Source of the DNA: Comamonadaceae bacterium | GTDB lineage: Bacteria > Pseudomonadota > Gammaproteobacteria > Burkholderiales > Burkholderiaceae_C | Direction: 5' to 3' | Assembly (NCBI GenBank): GCA_947448885.1 | Contig: CANFPJ010000004.1 | Coordinates: 1 to 64,000, forward strand | DNA length: 64,000 bases | Shown: piece after piece, positions 1 to 10,012 of the stretch | Layout: the number at the start of each line of letters is the position of its first letter | Numbering within the stretch: the stretch's first letter is position 1 | Program-made: the position numbers and the translations under genes | Notes under the pieces: model-generated | What the model was told of the DNA's origin: nothing | The model's input: only the letters and a program-made list of their open reading frames with translations | Database searches by the model: none

Positions 1-141
1 CAGGCAGGAAAAAATGACAGCAATAATCCGCGTTTTCATACATCTCTATTCGACACCATTCAACTGTACTTTAAGCGGCATGACTTTTGCTATAAATCAA
101 TAAATTCAATATTTCACGGGCCCCCACTGGCCCGCTACCAT

Positions 142-813
142 GTGACCATGCGACTGCCCTTCCTTTTCTTTGCACTTTTCATGGGCTTGACCTGGTTTTC
201 AGGGGCTTGGGCGCAGGACAAACCTGCACCGAATTACAAGCCTTACCCCGAGAAAGCCAGCAAGGCCCCGGTGGAAAAGGTGCCTGAAGAAGCCGCACCC
301 AGTTTTTCCAAGCCGCTGAAAAAAGAGCCCCAAATGGCCTTGAAGGCGCGCCCGCCGACCTCGGGCAAGGAGCCCATGCTCAACCTCAATGAGCAAAACG
401 TACCGCTCAAAGAAATCATGCACCAAACGTCCAAATTGGACTTTTACGACTGCGATGGTGTGGTGGCCCCCTGGTTCAGGCAGTTGATCAGCGCCGAAAT
501 GAACTACTTTGCCGAAATGGTCGAAATGCCTTTCGTCAAAGGCGATTTTTGTGTGGTCAGTGTGGGCACCAGTCGCAGCTTGGCGCCTGGGCGTTTGAGC
601 ATCCACCTCTACACCAGCCGCGTCGCCATGCAAGAGTGTGTGGTGCGCGAGCGCTGCCCGGCCTTTCGCAGCGTCAACTTGCTGCCGCGCACCGGCAACG
701 GGGTTTACCGGTCGTACTTTTTGTCCGACATGGACCGCAAGATGATTGCCCAGCACTGTGTCACGTCCAAAGGCAAATGGCACCCCGACACCACCTGCTA
801 CACGGTGGACTGA
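142..813 (+). CDS. secreted six-cysteine hypothetical protein (paralog 1)
   Basis: ORF with N-terminal signal peptide (LPFLFFALFMGLTWFSGAWAQ), Pro/Lys-rich linker, C-terminal domain with six Cys; clear paralog of the next ORF. Confidence 0.8.
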   Translation: MTMRLPFLFFALFMGLTWFSGAWAQDKPAPNYKPYPEKASKAPVEKVPEEAAPSFSKPLKKEPQMALKARPPTSGKEPMLNLNEQNVPLKEIMHQTSKLDFYDCDGVVAPWFRQLISAEMNYFAEMVEMPFVKGDFCVVSVGTSRSLAPGRLSIHLYTSRVAMQECVVRERCPAFRSVNLLPRTGNGVYRSYFLSDMDRKMIAQHCVTSKGKWHPDTTCYTVD

Positions 814-897
814 TGAACTGGCCCGCTGCGCTGTCAACGCAGACCTCAAGTCCCGCAGCCTGAGGCCGATTCAAGGGTGTCACCCTGGTGTGAAACG

Positions 898-1509
898 ATG
901 ATTCAAAAAACTTTTTATTACATTTGCTGCGCGGTCATGTCACTCTCCTTGGGCTTTGCGCCCTCGGCATGGGCGTCCGACCCTGCGCCGGCCAAGCCGG
1001 CGGCCAAAGGCAAAGAAGCCCCCAAGGCGGTTGAACGCCCCACCCGCACCTTTGGCGAAGAGCCCATGTTTTATTTTGATGCGGAGCGCCGTCCTTTCAC
1101 CGAGCCTTTTCACAAAACCGACCTGGAGGACTACTACCTGTGCCGCGGCATCTTGGGCCAGTGGTACCGGGAATTGTTGGTCGAAGAGGTCAATGGTTTG
1201 CTGGAGTCCCTCGCCTTGGAAAAGGTCGATGGACACACCTGCGCCGTGCGCTTGATCAAAACCAAACTCGGCAAAAAGCGCCCCATCGTGGCGGTGGACC
1301 TCTACCCCACTTCAGACGCCATGCGCTCGTGCATCTTGGGCGATAAATGCAGCCACATGCGCAGTGCGGTGATGTATGTGTCCAAAGACAAAACCCTCTA
1401 CCGCTCTTACATCATCACCGATGGTGCCAAGCATGTGAACAAAAACTTTTGCTTGACCAACAAAGGTGAAGTGTTGGCCGAGCAACCCTGTTGGCGCCAC
1501 TTCAACTGA
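898..1509 (+). CDS. secreted six-cysteine hypothetical protein (paralog 2)
   Basis: ORF 877..1509; ATG at 898 (MIQKTFYYICCAVMSLSLGFAPSAWA) gives a better signal peptide; Cys spacing resembles paralog 1. Confidence 0.8.
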   Translation: MIQKTFYYICCAVMSLSLGFAPSAWASDPAPAKPAAKGKEAPKAVERPTRTFGEEPMFYFDAERRPFTEPFHKTDLEDYYLCRGILGQWYRELLVEEVNGLLESLALEKVDGHTCAVRLIKTKLGKKRPIVAVDLYPTSDAMRSCILGDKCSHMRSAVMYVSKDKTLYRSYIITDGAKHVNKNFCLTNKGEVLAEQPCWRHFN

Positions 1510-1695
1510 CGCCAAACCACGCCTGGTGCATGGCTGCATGCAGCGGCAAGCATTGACCGCAGTGACTGGGGTCCTGCCTTTCAAAGGGCTTCTCAGTGGC
1601 AAGGTATTGCCGCTCTCGATCATTGGGGTTCCATGGGGGACCAAGCGTGACGGTGGCTTGTTAATTGCTTCAGTGTTCCCATTTGCTGTGACAGC

Positions 1696-2280
1696 ATGTG
1701 GAGTGATGCCTTGAACAAAATGATTGCCGCCCTGTTGGGCCTTGTCGCAACAGCCCCCGCGCTGGCACAACTGAAGCCCCCTCCAGTCCCGGAGAAGGTG
1801 TTCTACATGGAGACATCCATCAGCACGGTCAAGTATGCCGAGCCTGGCTTGACCTTGGGCCCGACCGCTTTGCGCGTCTCCTTCGGCAAAAAAACCAGTG
1901 CCACGTTTGGCTATGAGGGCATGTTGGGTTTCAGTGTGCGCAATGCCGAGAACACCTATGTCAGCACCGCAGGCACCAGCAGCTCCGTGGCGGGAGAAAT
2001 CAACAACCTGTATGGCATCTACATCAAGGCACGGCGCAACCTCGGCAAAGACCTGGAGATTTTTGGCAAGCTGGGCATGGCCAGCGGCGAGAGAACGCTC
2101 AGCGCCTACCCCTCTGGCCTGACCGCTGCGGACAATAAGTTTCTGAGTTTTTCTTATGGCCTGGGTGCCAAGGCCGCGATTGAGAAAGACATGAGTGTGG
2201 TGTTTGACTACATGTCTTACTACCACAAGGGTTTGACCTCGGTGGATGCATTTGCTTTGGGTTTGGCGCTGGACTTTTAA
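1696..2280 (+). CDS. putative outer-membrane beta-barrel protein
   Basis: signal peptide ending APALAQ, alternating amphipathic strands, C-terminal Phe (LGLALDF); an alternative start lies a few codons downstream. Confidence 0.65.
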   Translation: MWSDALNKMIAALLGLVATAPALAQLKPPPVPEKVFYMETSISTVKYAEPGLTLGPTALRVSFGKKTSATFGYEGMLGFSVRNAENTYVSTAGTSSSVAGEINNLYGIYIKARRNLGKDLEIFGKLGMASGERTLSAYPSGLTAADNKFLSFSYGLGAKAAIEKDMSVVFDYMSYYHKGLTSVDAFALGLALDF

Positions 2281-2308
2281 AACCGCGATCCCCCGCAGCA
2301 TGTCCCAA

Positions 2309-2331
2309 TGGCCTGCCCGGAGGGGATCGAA
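2309..2331 (-). repeat. 23-bp copy of the tRNA-Arg 3' end (att-like)
   Basis: tggcctgcccggaggggatcgaa identical to 3434-3456, beginning exactly at the CCA terminus. Confidence 0.9.
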
Positions 2332-2353
2332 TGAAGGCTTGGGTCAAGCAGAA

Positions 2354-3319
2354 CTAGTTTTTCAGATCAATCAAACCCATGGTTTGCTTGAGCTGCTGGC
2401 TTTCCTTGACCCATGTTTTTTGAAATTCAGGGCCATCCTCATACGCCAAGGTCAGGCTTTGCTTGCGAACACTTTCTTGCATCTGGGGGTCATTGGCTGC
2501 TTTGGAGGCCAATAGGCGCAAGGCATCGACCGCTTCTTTGGGGGTGTTTTTGGCCACGGCCAAGCCACGCCAGACATCCACCGTCAAGTCGATTCCCTTT
2601 TCACGCAAGGTTGGCACACGGTCTAGGTTGGGATACCGCCGCTCTGACATCGAGGCCAGCACGCGCACCTTACCGCTGGTGATGTGCGCATTCAAAGCCG
2701 CAAAATTCACCGCCGTCGCGTCGACTTGCCCGCCCAACAAGCCCAATACCGCCGGCCCAGAGCCTTGGTAAGGCACATGGGTGAATTGCAATCCAGTTTT
2801 TTGAGCCAATGAGGCGGCCGCGATATGAGAAATCGAGCCATTGCCTGCATTTGAAAACGTCAGCTTGCCTGGGTTGGCTTTGGCGTGAGCCATGAAGTCT
2901 TCCAGGTTCTGCCACTGCGCATCTGCGCGCACAGCCACGGTGGACGGGTCAGCGGCCAGTTTTGCAATGGGAACGAAGTCCTCGTGTTGCACTTTGGAAA
3001 TTCCCATCAAGGGAATGGTCAGTAATTCGATGAAAACCATGGCTACTTTGTAACCATCGGCTGGTGCTTGAGCCACATGCGACAACCCCAAAGAGCCGCT
3101 CGCTCCGGGCCTGTTCACTACCACCAGCGGTTGCGGAAAATGAGGACGTGCTACTTCGGCAAACACGCGAGCCATGGTGTCAACACCACCGCCTGGCGCA
3201 AAAGACACCACCAGTTCAACTGGTTTGTTTGGATATCCAGAGCTGGTGACTTGAGCCCCAGTTGGCCCCCAAAGTAAGCCGAACATCAGTGCCGACAAAG
3301 AAGTTAAAAAACGTTTCAT
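2354..3319 (-). CDS. Bug/TctC-family tripartite tricarboxylate transporter substrate-binding protein
   Basis: ORF 2354..3421; probable start MKRFLTSLSALMFGLLWG at 3319; YPNKPVELVVSFAPGGGVDTMAR and VVNRPGASG motifs. Confidence 0.9.
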   Translation of the reverse strand: MKRFLTSLSALMFGLLWGPTGAQVTSSGYPNKPVELVVSFAPGGGVDTMARVFAEVARPHFPQPLVVVNRPGASGSLGLSHVAQAPADGYKVAMVFIELLTIPLMGISKVQHEDFVPIAKLAADPSTVAVRADAQWQNLEDFMAHAKANPGKLTFSNAGNGSISHIAAASLAQKTGLQFTHVPYQGSGPAVLGLLGGQVDATAVNFAALNAHITSGKVRVLASMSERRYPNLDRVPTLREKGIDLTVDVWRGLAVAKNTPKEAVDALRLLASKAANDPQMQESVRKQSLTLAYEDGPEFQKTWVKESQQLKQTMGLIDLKN

Positions 3320-3433
3320 ATGAGATCCTTCTAGGTAGAGACCTTGACGGTGAGCGCCATACCGTCCCTTGTGTTGGGCGGCTATGAGCAACGCAGCTTT
3401 TGAAGTGTTATGGGGTGACATGAAATGAGGCTT

Positions 3434-3510
3434 TGGCCTGCCCGGAGGGGATCGAACCCCCGACCCACAGCTTAGAAGGCTGTTGCTCTATCCAACTGAG
3501 CTACGGGCAG
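3434..3510 (-). tRNA. tRNA-Arg (TCT)
   Basis: cloverleaf read on minus strand: CTGCCCG acceptor, anticodon loop CTTCTAA, T-arm GGGGGTTCGATCCCCTC, encoded CCA. Confidence 0.95.
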
Positions 3511-3520
3511 ACGTATGAAA

Positions 3521-3544
3521 AAAAGGCCCTGTGAAGGGCCTTTT
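3521..3544 (-). terminator. hairpin with T-tract between the two tRNA genes
   Basis: aaaaggccct-gtga-agggcctttt inverted repeat followed on the minus strand by T residues. Confidence 0.6.
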
Positions 3545-3550
3545 GCTCAA

Positions 3551-3627
<77 letters not shown>

Positions 3628-3816
3628 ATGCGCACATTCTAATGCCTGCCAAGACTTTCCCCTCGTGAGCGCCATTCTTTATTTGCAGCCAAAACCACGC
3701 AGTGCTTCGAAATCCTCTCCTCGGATGGAATGACCACCCCCCAGTGAGGCTGCCAGGTTGGCCCATCCTTTTGAAGCACAATGTCATCTGGCATTCACAT
3801 TCACGAAGGATCGACC

Positions 3817-4857
3817 ATGAAAAACCCATCCGTCAAAGCCGCCCTCAGTGGCGCCGCAGCCATTGGCTTGTCGTTGTTGTTCTCCTCCAGCGCTTGGGCC
3901 GGCAAAACCCTCGACACCGTCAAGCAGCGTGACCAAATGGTCTGTGGCGTCAACACCGGTTTGGCCGGTTTCGGCGCGGCCGACAGCCAAGGCAAATGGA
4001 CGGGTTTGGACGTGGATGTGTGCCGTGCCGTGGCGGCTGCTGTTTTGGGCAGTGGCGACAAGGTTCGCTATGTGCCTTTGTCGGCCCCCCAACGCTTCAC
4101 CGCGCTGCAGTCGGGTGAGATCGATGTGCTGTCGCGCAACACCACGTTTACCTTGACCCGCGATGCATCTTTGGGCTTGCACCAAACTGCTGTGACCTTT
4201 TATGACGGCCAAGGTTTCATGGTGCCCGTCAAGGCCGGCATCAAAAGCGCCAAACAACTCAAAGGCGCCACGGTTTGCGTGCAGTCTGGCACCACCACCG
4301 AGAAAAACCTGACCGACTTCTCCAAAGCCAATAACCTGGCCATCAAGCCCGTGGTGTTCGAAAAGCTCGAAGCCGCCAATGCGGCCTACTTTGCAGGCCG
4401 CTGCAAGGCCTACACCACCGACGCCTCTGGTTTGGCGTCCATCCGCTCCAAAGAGGCCAAAGACCCGAAAGAGCATGCCATCCTGCCGGAATTGATTTCC
4501 AAAGAGCCCCTGGGCCCCTTGGTGCGCCGGGGTGATGACGAGTGGTTTGCCATTGTGAAGTGGGTCATCTACGGCCTGGTGGAAGCCGAGGAATATGGCA
4601 TCACCGCTGCCAACATCGAAAAACTCAAAGCGGAGAGCACCGACCCGGTGGTCATGCGCTTGCTGGGCAAGAGCGACGACACGGGCAAATTGTTGGGTCT
4701 GGACCGCGAATGGCTGGTGCGCGCCATCAGCACCAGCGGCAACTATGGTGAAATTTTTGAGCGCAACGTGGGTGAAAAAACCCCGCTGGCGCTCAAGCGC
4801 GGCCCCAACGCCCAGTGGGCCAAAGGCGGCTTGCAATACGCCCCGCCCATTCGCTGA
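3817..4857 (+). CDS. aapJ: general L-amino-acid ABC transporter substrate-binding protein
   Basis: ORF 3781..4857; start MKNPSVKAALSGAAAIG at 3817; first gene of an AapJQMP arrangement; KGATVCVQSGTTTE. Confidence 0.9.
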   Translation: MKNPSVKAALSGAAAIGLSLLFSSSAWAGKTLDTVKQRDQMVCGVNTGLAGFGAADSQGKWTGLDVDVCRAVAAAVLGSGDKVRYVPLSAPQRFTALQSGEIDVLSRNTTFTLTRDASLGLHQTAVTFYDGQGFMVPVKAGIKSAKQLKGATVCVQSGTTTEKNLTDFSKANNLAIKPVVFEKLEAANAAYFAGRCKAYTTDASGLASIRSKEAKDPKEHAILPELISKEPLGPLVRRGDDEWFAIVKWVIYGLVEAEEYGITAANIEKLKAESTDPVVMRLLGKSDDTGKLLGLDREWLVRAISTSGNYGEIFERNVGEKTPLALKRGPNAQWAKGGLQYAPPIR

Positions 4858-4868
4858 TCACCTGCTGA

Positions 4869-4898
4869 AGGATGGCCCCTGGTGGGGCCATCCTTTTT
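4869..4898 (+). terminator. intrinsic terminator/attenuator between aapJ and aapQ
   Basis: perfect 11-bp stem AGGATGGCCCC-TGGT-GGGGCCATCCT followed by TTTT. Confidence 0.8.
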
Positions 4899-4905
4899 AT
4901 TTGGC

Positions 4906-5898
4906 ATGAACAGATCTTTTTGGCACCAGAAACAAACGCGCCGCTGGCTCTACCAGTTGGCCTTGCTCTTGGGCTTGGGCTTGCTGTTGGCTTGGTTGCT
5001 CAGCAACACCTTGGCCAACATGAAAGCGCGTGGCATCCAAAGCGGCTTTGATTTTTTATGGGCCAATGCCGGGTTTGACATCGGCGAGTCGATGATTGAC
5101 TTCGACTCCAGCGAGCCTTATTGGCGTGCGTTTTGGGTGGGCCTGCTCAACACCTTGCGGGTGTCGGTGGTGGGCATCGCTTTTTGCACCATTTTGGGCA
5201 CCTTGATCGGTGTGGGGCGGGTGTCCCATAACGCTTTGGCCCGTGGTTTGGGCTATGCCTACACAGAGCTGTTTCGCAACGTGCCGATCCTGCTTCAGCT
5301 GCTGATTTGGTACGTGTTGCTGGTCGAGTTCATGCCAGACAGCCAAAGCCCCTTGCACTTCAACGATTGGTTTTTCCTGAGCAAAAACGGGTTTTCTTTT
5401 CCGGTTCCTGTGTGGGATACCAGCGTTCAAGGCCTGGTGTGGGATGTGCCCCTGTGGCTCGATGGCGAGATCACCCAAGGCATCAGCCTGACCCCGGAGT
5501 TTTTGGCCATCACCCTGGGCCTGAGTTTTTACACCTCGGCTTTTGTGGCAGAGGTGGTGCGCGCGGGCATTGTGTCGGTGCCGCGCGGCCAACTGGAGGC
5601 CGCCAAAAGCATAGGCTTGTCCAATTGGCAAACCACCCGCCAAGTGCTGTTGCCCCAGGCCATGCGGGTGATCATTCCGCCCCTGACCAACCAATACCTG
5701 AACCTGACCAAAAACTCCTCTTTGGCTGTCGCCATTGGTTACCCCGATTTGGTCAGCATTTCCAACACCGCCCTCAACCAAACAGGCCGGGCGGTGGAGT
5801 GCATTGCCCTGATCATGGCCGTGTATTTGTGCCTGTCTTTGGGCACCTCGGCGCTGATGAACGCCTTCAACCAACGCATGGCCATTCGGGAGCGTTGA
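4906..5898 (+). CDS. aapQ: amino-acid ABC transporter permease
   Basis: ORF 4882..5898, start MNRSFWHQK at 4906; HisM-type EAAKSIGLSNWQTTRQVLLPQAMR motif. Confidence 0.9.
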   Translation: MNRSFWHQKQTRRWLYQLALLLGLGLLLAWLLSNTLANMKARGIQSGFDFLWANAGFDIGESMIDFDSSEPYWRAFWVGLLNTLRVSVVGIAFCTILGTLIGVGRVSHNALARGLGYAYTELFRNVPILLQLLIWYVLLVEFMPDSQSPLHFNDWFFLSKNGFSFPVPVWDTSVQGLVWDVPLWLDGEITQGISLTPEFLAITLGLSFYTSAFVAEVVRAGIVSVPRGQLEAAKSIGLSNWQTTRQVLLPQAMRVIIPPLTNQYLNLTKNSSLAVAIGYPDLVSISNTALNQTGRAVECIALIMAVYLCLSLGTSALMNAFNQRMAIRER

Positions 5899-5900
5899 AG

Positions 5901-7016
5901 ATGGCCATTTCGCTGCACCACATTGCCCCCCGCACACCACCGGTGGGCCAAACCTCCTGGCGTTTGTGGCTGCGGCAAAACCTGTTTGCCAACCGCACCA
6001 GCACGGTGACCACGGTGTCCCTGTTGCTGTTGGGCTTGTGGCTGCTGCCCCAGCTGTGGTCTTGGGCGGTGTGGCACGCGCAATTCAAGCCTGACGCCGA
6101 CGCCTGCCAATCCATTCGCGGCATCGGCGCATGCTGGGGTGTGGTGAGCGAAAAATACCGATTGATCATTTTTGGTCGCTACCCGTTTGCCGAGCAATGG
6201 CGGCCCTTATTGGCCTGCGGCTTGTTGATGACTTTGTTGGTCGTCAGCTGCATGCGGGCTTTTTGGCGCATGGGCTTGGTGGGGGCTTGGGTGGTCGTGT
6301 GGCTGGCCTTTTTGGGTTTGATGGGTGGTCGCTTGTTCGGTTTTTCTCTGGGGTTGAGCCCCGTGCCCACCGATCAATGGGGCGGCTTGCCACTGACCCT
6401 CATGTTGTCGTCGCTGTCCATCGCCCTGGCCTTTCCGCTGGCTGTGTTGGTGGCGCTGGGTCGGCGCAGTGATTTGCCGGCCATCAAAACCATTTGCGTG
6501 ACTTATGTGGAATTGGTCCGGGGCGTGCCCTTGATTTCGGTGTTGTTCATGGCCAGCTTCATGTTTCCATTGCTCATGCCCGCTGGCACCACGCCCGATG
6601 TGTTGTTGCGCGTGTTGGTGGGCATCGCTTTGTTTTCGGCGGCCTACACCGCTGAAATTGTGCGCGGCGGCTTGCAAGCCATTCCCCGGGGTCAATACGA
6701 AGCGGCGGCCAGTTTGGGGCTGGGTTACTGGAAAACCCAACGCATCATCATCTTGCCCCAAGCCCTGGCCCATGTCGTGCCGGGCATCATGAACAACTTC
6801 ATCGCCATCTTCAAAGACACCTCTTTGGTCACCATCGTCAGTTTGTATGAGCTGTCTGGCGCTTTGGGCTTGGCCCTGAATGGCGACCCCCTGTGGCGCC
6901 CCTTCAAAATTGAAGGCTATTTGTTCATCACCCTCATTTATTTTGCGTTTTGTTTTGCCATGTCGCGCTACAGCCTGTGGGTAGAACACCGGCTGCAACG
7001 CAGCCAAGCACGCTGA
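5901..7016 (+). CDS. aapM: amino-acid ABC transporter permease
   Basis: 3' part of ORF 5307..7016; ATG at 5901; EAAASLGLGYWKTQRIIILPQA motif. Confidence 0.9.
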   Translation: MAISLHHIAPRTPPVGQTSWRLWLRQNLFANRTSTVTTVSLLLLGLWLLPQLWSWAVWHAQFKPDADACQSIRGIGACWGVVSEKYRLIIFGRYPFAEQWRPLLACGLLMTLLVVSCMRAFWRMGLVGAWVVVWLAFLGLMGGRLFGFSLGLSPVPTDQWGGLPLTLMLSSLSIALAFPLAVLVALGRRSDLPAIKTICVTYVELVRGVPLISVLFMASFMFPLLMPAGTTPDVLLRVLVGIALFSAAYTAEIVRGGLQAIPRGQYEAAASLGLGYWKTQRIIILPQALAHVVPGIMNNFIAIFKDTSLVTIVSLYELSGALGLALNGDPLWRPFKIEGYLFITLIYFAFCFAMSRYSLWVEHRLQRSQAR

Positions 7017-7043
7017 CCCCATTGCCACCAAGGACCCTTCCCC

Positions 7044-7787
7044 ATGAGCTCGGACATCATTGTCTCCTTTGAAAAAGTCAACAAATGGTTTGGCCCCTTC
7101 CATGTGCTGCGCGACATCGATTTGCAAGTGCGCAAAGGTGAGCGCATTGTCATTTGCGGCCCCTCGGGATCGGGCAAGTCCACCCTGATCCGTTGCATCA
7201 ACCGCTTGGAAGAGCACCAACAAGGCCGCATCACCGTGGCGGGCATCGAGTTGGGCGAAGATTTGCGCGCCATCGACCTGGTGCGCAAACAAGTCGGCAT
7301 GGTGTTTCAGCAGTTCAATTTGTTTCCGCACCTGACGGTGCTGGAAAACCTCACCCTGGCCCCGATCCAAGTGAGCAAGCTTTCCGTGGCAGACGCCACC
7401 GAGCGCGCCATGCAGCAACTCGAGCGGGTGCGCATTGCCGAGCAAGCCCACAAATACCCTTTGCAACTCTCTGGCGGCCAACAACAACGGGTGGCGATTG
7501 CCCGGGCCCTGTGCCTGACACCTCAGGTCATGTTGTTTGACGAACCCACCTCGGCGCTGGACCCAGAGATGATCAAAGAGGTGTTGGATGTGATGGTCGA
7601 GCTGGCCGAACAAGGCATCACCATGCTGTGCGTGACCCATGAAATGGGTTTTGCCAAAGCCGTGGCCGACCGGGTGATCTTCATGGACCAAGGCCAAATC
7701 GTGGAGCAGAACTCACCGCAAGCCTTTTTTGACAACCCCCAACACGAACGCACCCAAGACTTTTTGGCCAAGATCATTGGTCACTGA
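7044..7787 (+). CDS. aapP: amino-acid ABC transporter ATP-binding protein
   Basis: Walker [10 protein letters not shown], signature [15 protein letters not shown], Walker [15 protein letters not shown]. Confidence 0.95.
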   Translation: MSSDIIVSFEKVNKWFGPFHVLRDIDLQVRKGERIVICGPSGSGKSTLIRCINRLEEHQQGRITVAGIELGEDLRAIDLVRKQVGMVFQQFNLFPHLTVLENLTLAPIQVSKLSVADATERAMQQLERVRIAEQAHKYPLQLSGGQQQRVAIARALCLTPQVMLFDEPTSALDPEMIKEVLDVMVELAEQGITMLCVTHEMGFAKAVADRVIFMDQGQIVEQNSPQAFFDNPQHERTQDFLAKIIGH

Positions 7788-7806
7788 CCGAATCATTTTT
7801 CACTGA

Positions 7807-9021
<1,215 letters not shown>

Positions 9022-9024
9022 ACG

Positions 9025-9972
9025 ATGGCCGCATCCAAAACCAGTTCAACCGAGGGGCTGACTTCCAACCCCCGTCAACAGCGCGTGTTGCGCGGCGTGC
9101 GCGTGCTCAGCCTGGCGTTGAACTTGCCAGGCCCTGCCGCATTGATGCGCTTGCAGGCCATGGGTGCGCATTGCACCAAACTCGAACCCCCTGCCCCACC
9201 GGGTGCCACCATCACCAGCGGCGACCCGATGGCCCAGTACCGACCCAAGGCCTACCAAACCATGCACCAAGGGGTGCTAGCGGTGCAAGCCGACCTCAAA
9301 ACCGCCCCCGGTCAAGCCCTGTTGCAGCGCTTGTTGCGCAACACCGATGTGCTCCTCACCTCTTTCAGGCCTTCGGCCTTGAACAAGCTGGGCTTGGGCT
9401 GGAAAAGCTTGCAACAGCAATACCCGACACTGAGTTGCGTGGCCATCGTCGGAGCCCCCGGTGCCCGCGCCGAAGAGCCCGGGCATGACCTGACCTATGT
9501 GGCCGAGCAAGGCTTGGTTGATGGCCTGCAATTGCCCGCGAGTTTGTTTGCCGACATGGGCGGCTCGCTGATGGCCAGCGAAGCGGTGCTCAAGGCCTTG
9601 ATGCTGCGCGCGCAACCCGGGCGAACCCAGGGCAAAGGCGTGCTGCTGGAAGTGGCTTTGAGCGATGCGGCCGCCTATCTGGCCTTGCCCAGACACTGGG
9701 GTTTGACCACGCCCAAGGGCGCTGTGGGTGGGGCCCATGCGGGCTACCAAATCTACCCCTGTCAAGACGGCCGTGTGGCGGTGGCAGCCCTGGAGCCGCA
9801 TTTCGCCAAGCGCTTGTTAACTGCCGCTGGAATGACCCAGGTGGGCCCCCATACGCCCCACACGCCGCAGGCGCATCAAGCGGTGGCCCAGTTTTTTGCC
9901 GGGCAAACGCGGCGTCAATTGGACCGCTTGGCCATCAGCCAAGACATTCCCCTGCACACCCTGTCTCGGTGA
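9025..9972 (+). CDS. CoA-transferase family III (CaiB/BaiF-type)
   Basis: VRVLSLALNLPGPAALMRL, GHDLTYVAEQGL, GSLMASEAVLKAL motifs. Confidence 0.8.
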   Translation: MAASKTSSTEGLTSNPRQQRVLRGVRVLSLALNLPGPAALMRLQAMGAHCTKLEPPAPPGATITSGDPMAQYRPKAYQTMHQGVLAVQADLKTAPGQALLQRLLRNTDVLLTSFRPSALNKLGLGWKSLQQQYPTLSCVAIVGAPGARAEEPGHDLTYVAEQGLVDGLQLPASLFADMGGSLMASEAVLKALMLRAQPGRTQGKGVLLEVALSDAAAYLALPRHWGLTTPKGAVGGAHAGYQIYPCQDGRVAVAALEPHFAKRLLTAAGMTQVGPHTPHTPQAHQAVAQFFAGQTRRQLDRLAISQDIPLHTLSR

Positions 9973-9977
9973 AGGGT

Positions 9978-9997
9978 CCGCCGAAACTTATCGGCGG
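9978..9997. terminator. hairpin between convergent genes
   Basis: CCGCCGA-AACTTA-TCGGCGG perfect 7-bp stem; no clear U-tract. Confidence 0.45.
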
Positions 9998-10012
9998 GTG
10001 CGGTTCAGCTTC

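Noticed and set aside
1312-2301. 329-aa minus-strand ORF opposite the beta-barrel gene
   Set aside because: Plus-strand gene has a signal peptide and OMP C-terminus; the minus frame lacks features
5307-5900. Upstream extension of the aapM reading frame
   Set aside because: Lies inside aapQ in another frame; the real start is ATG 5901
6207-7697. 496-aa minus-strand ORF opposite aapM/aapP
   Set aside because: Antisense to ABC transporter genes with Walker motifs; His/Gln-rich translation
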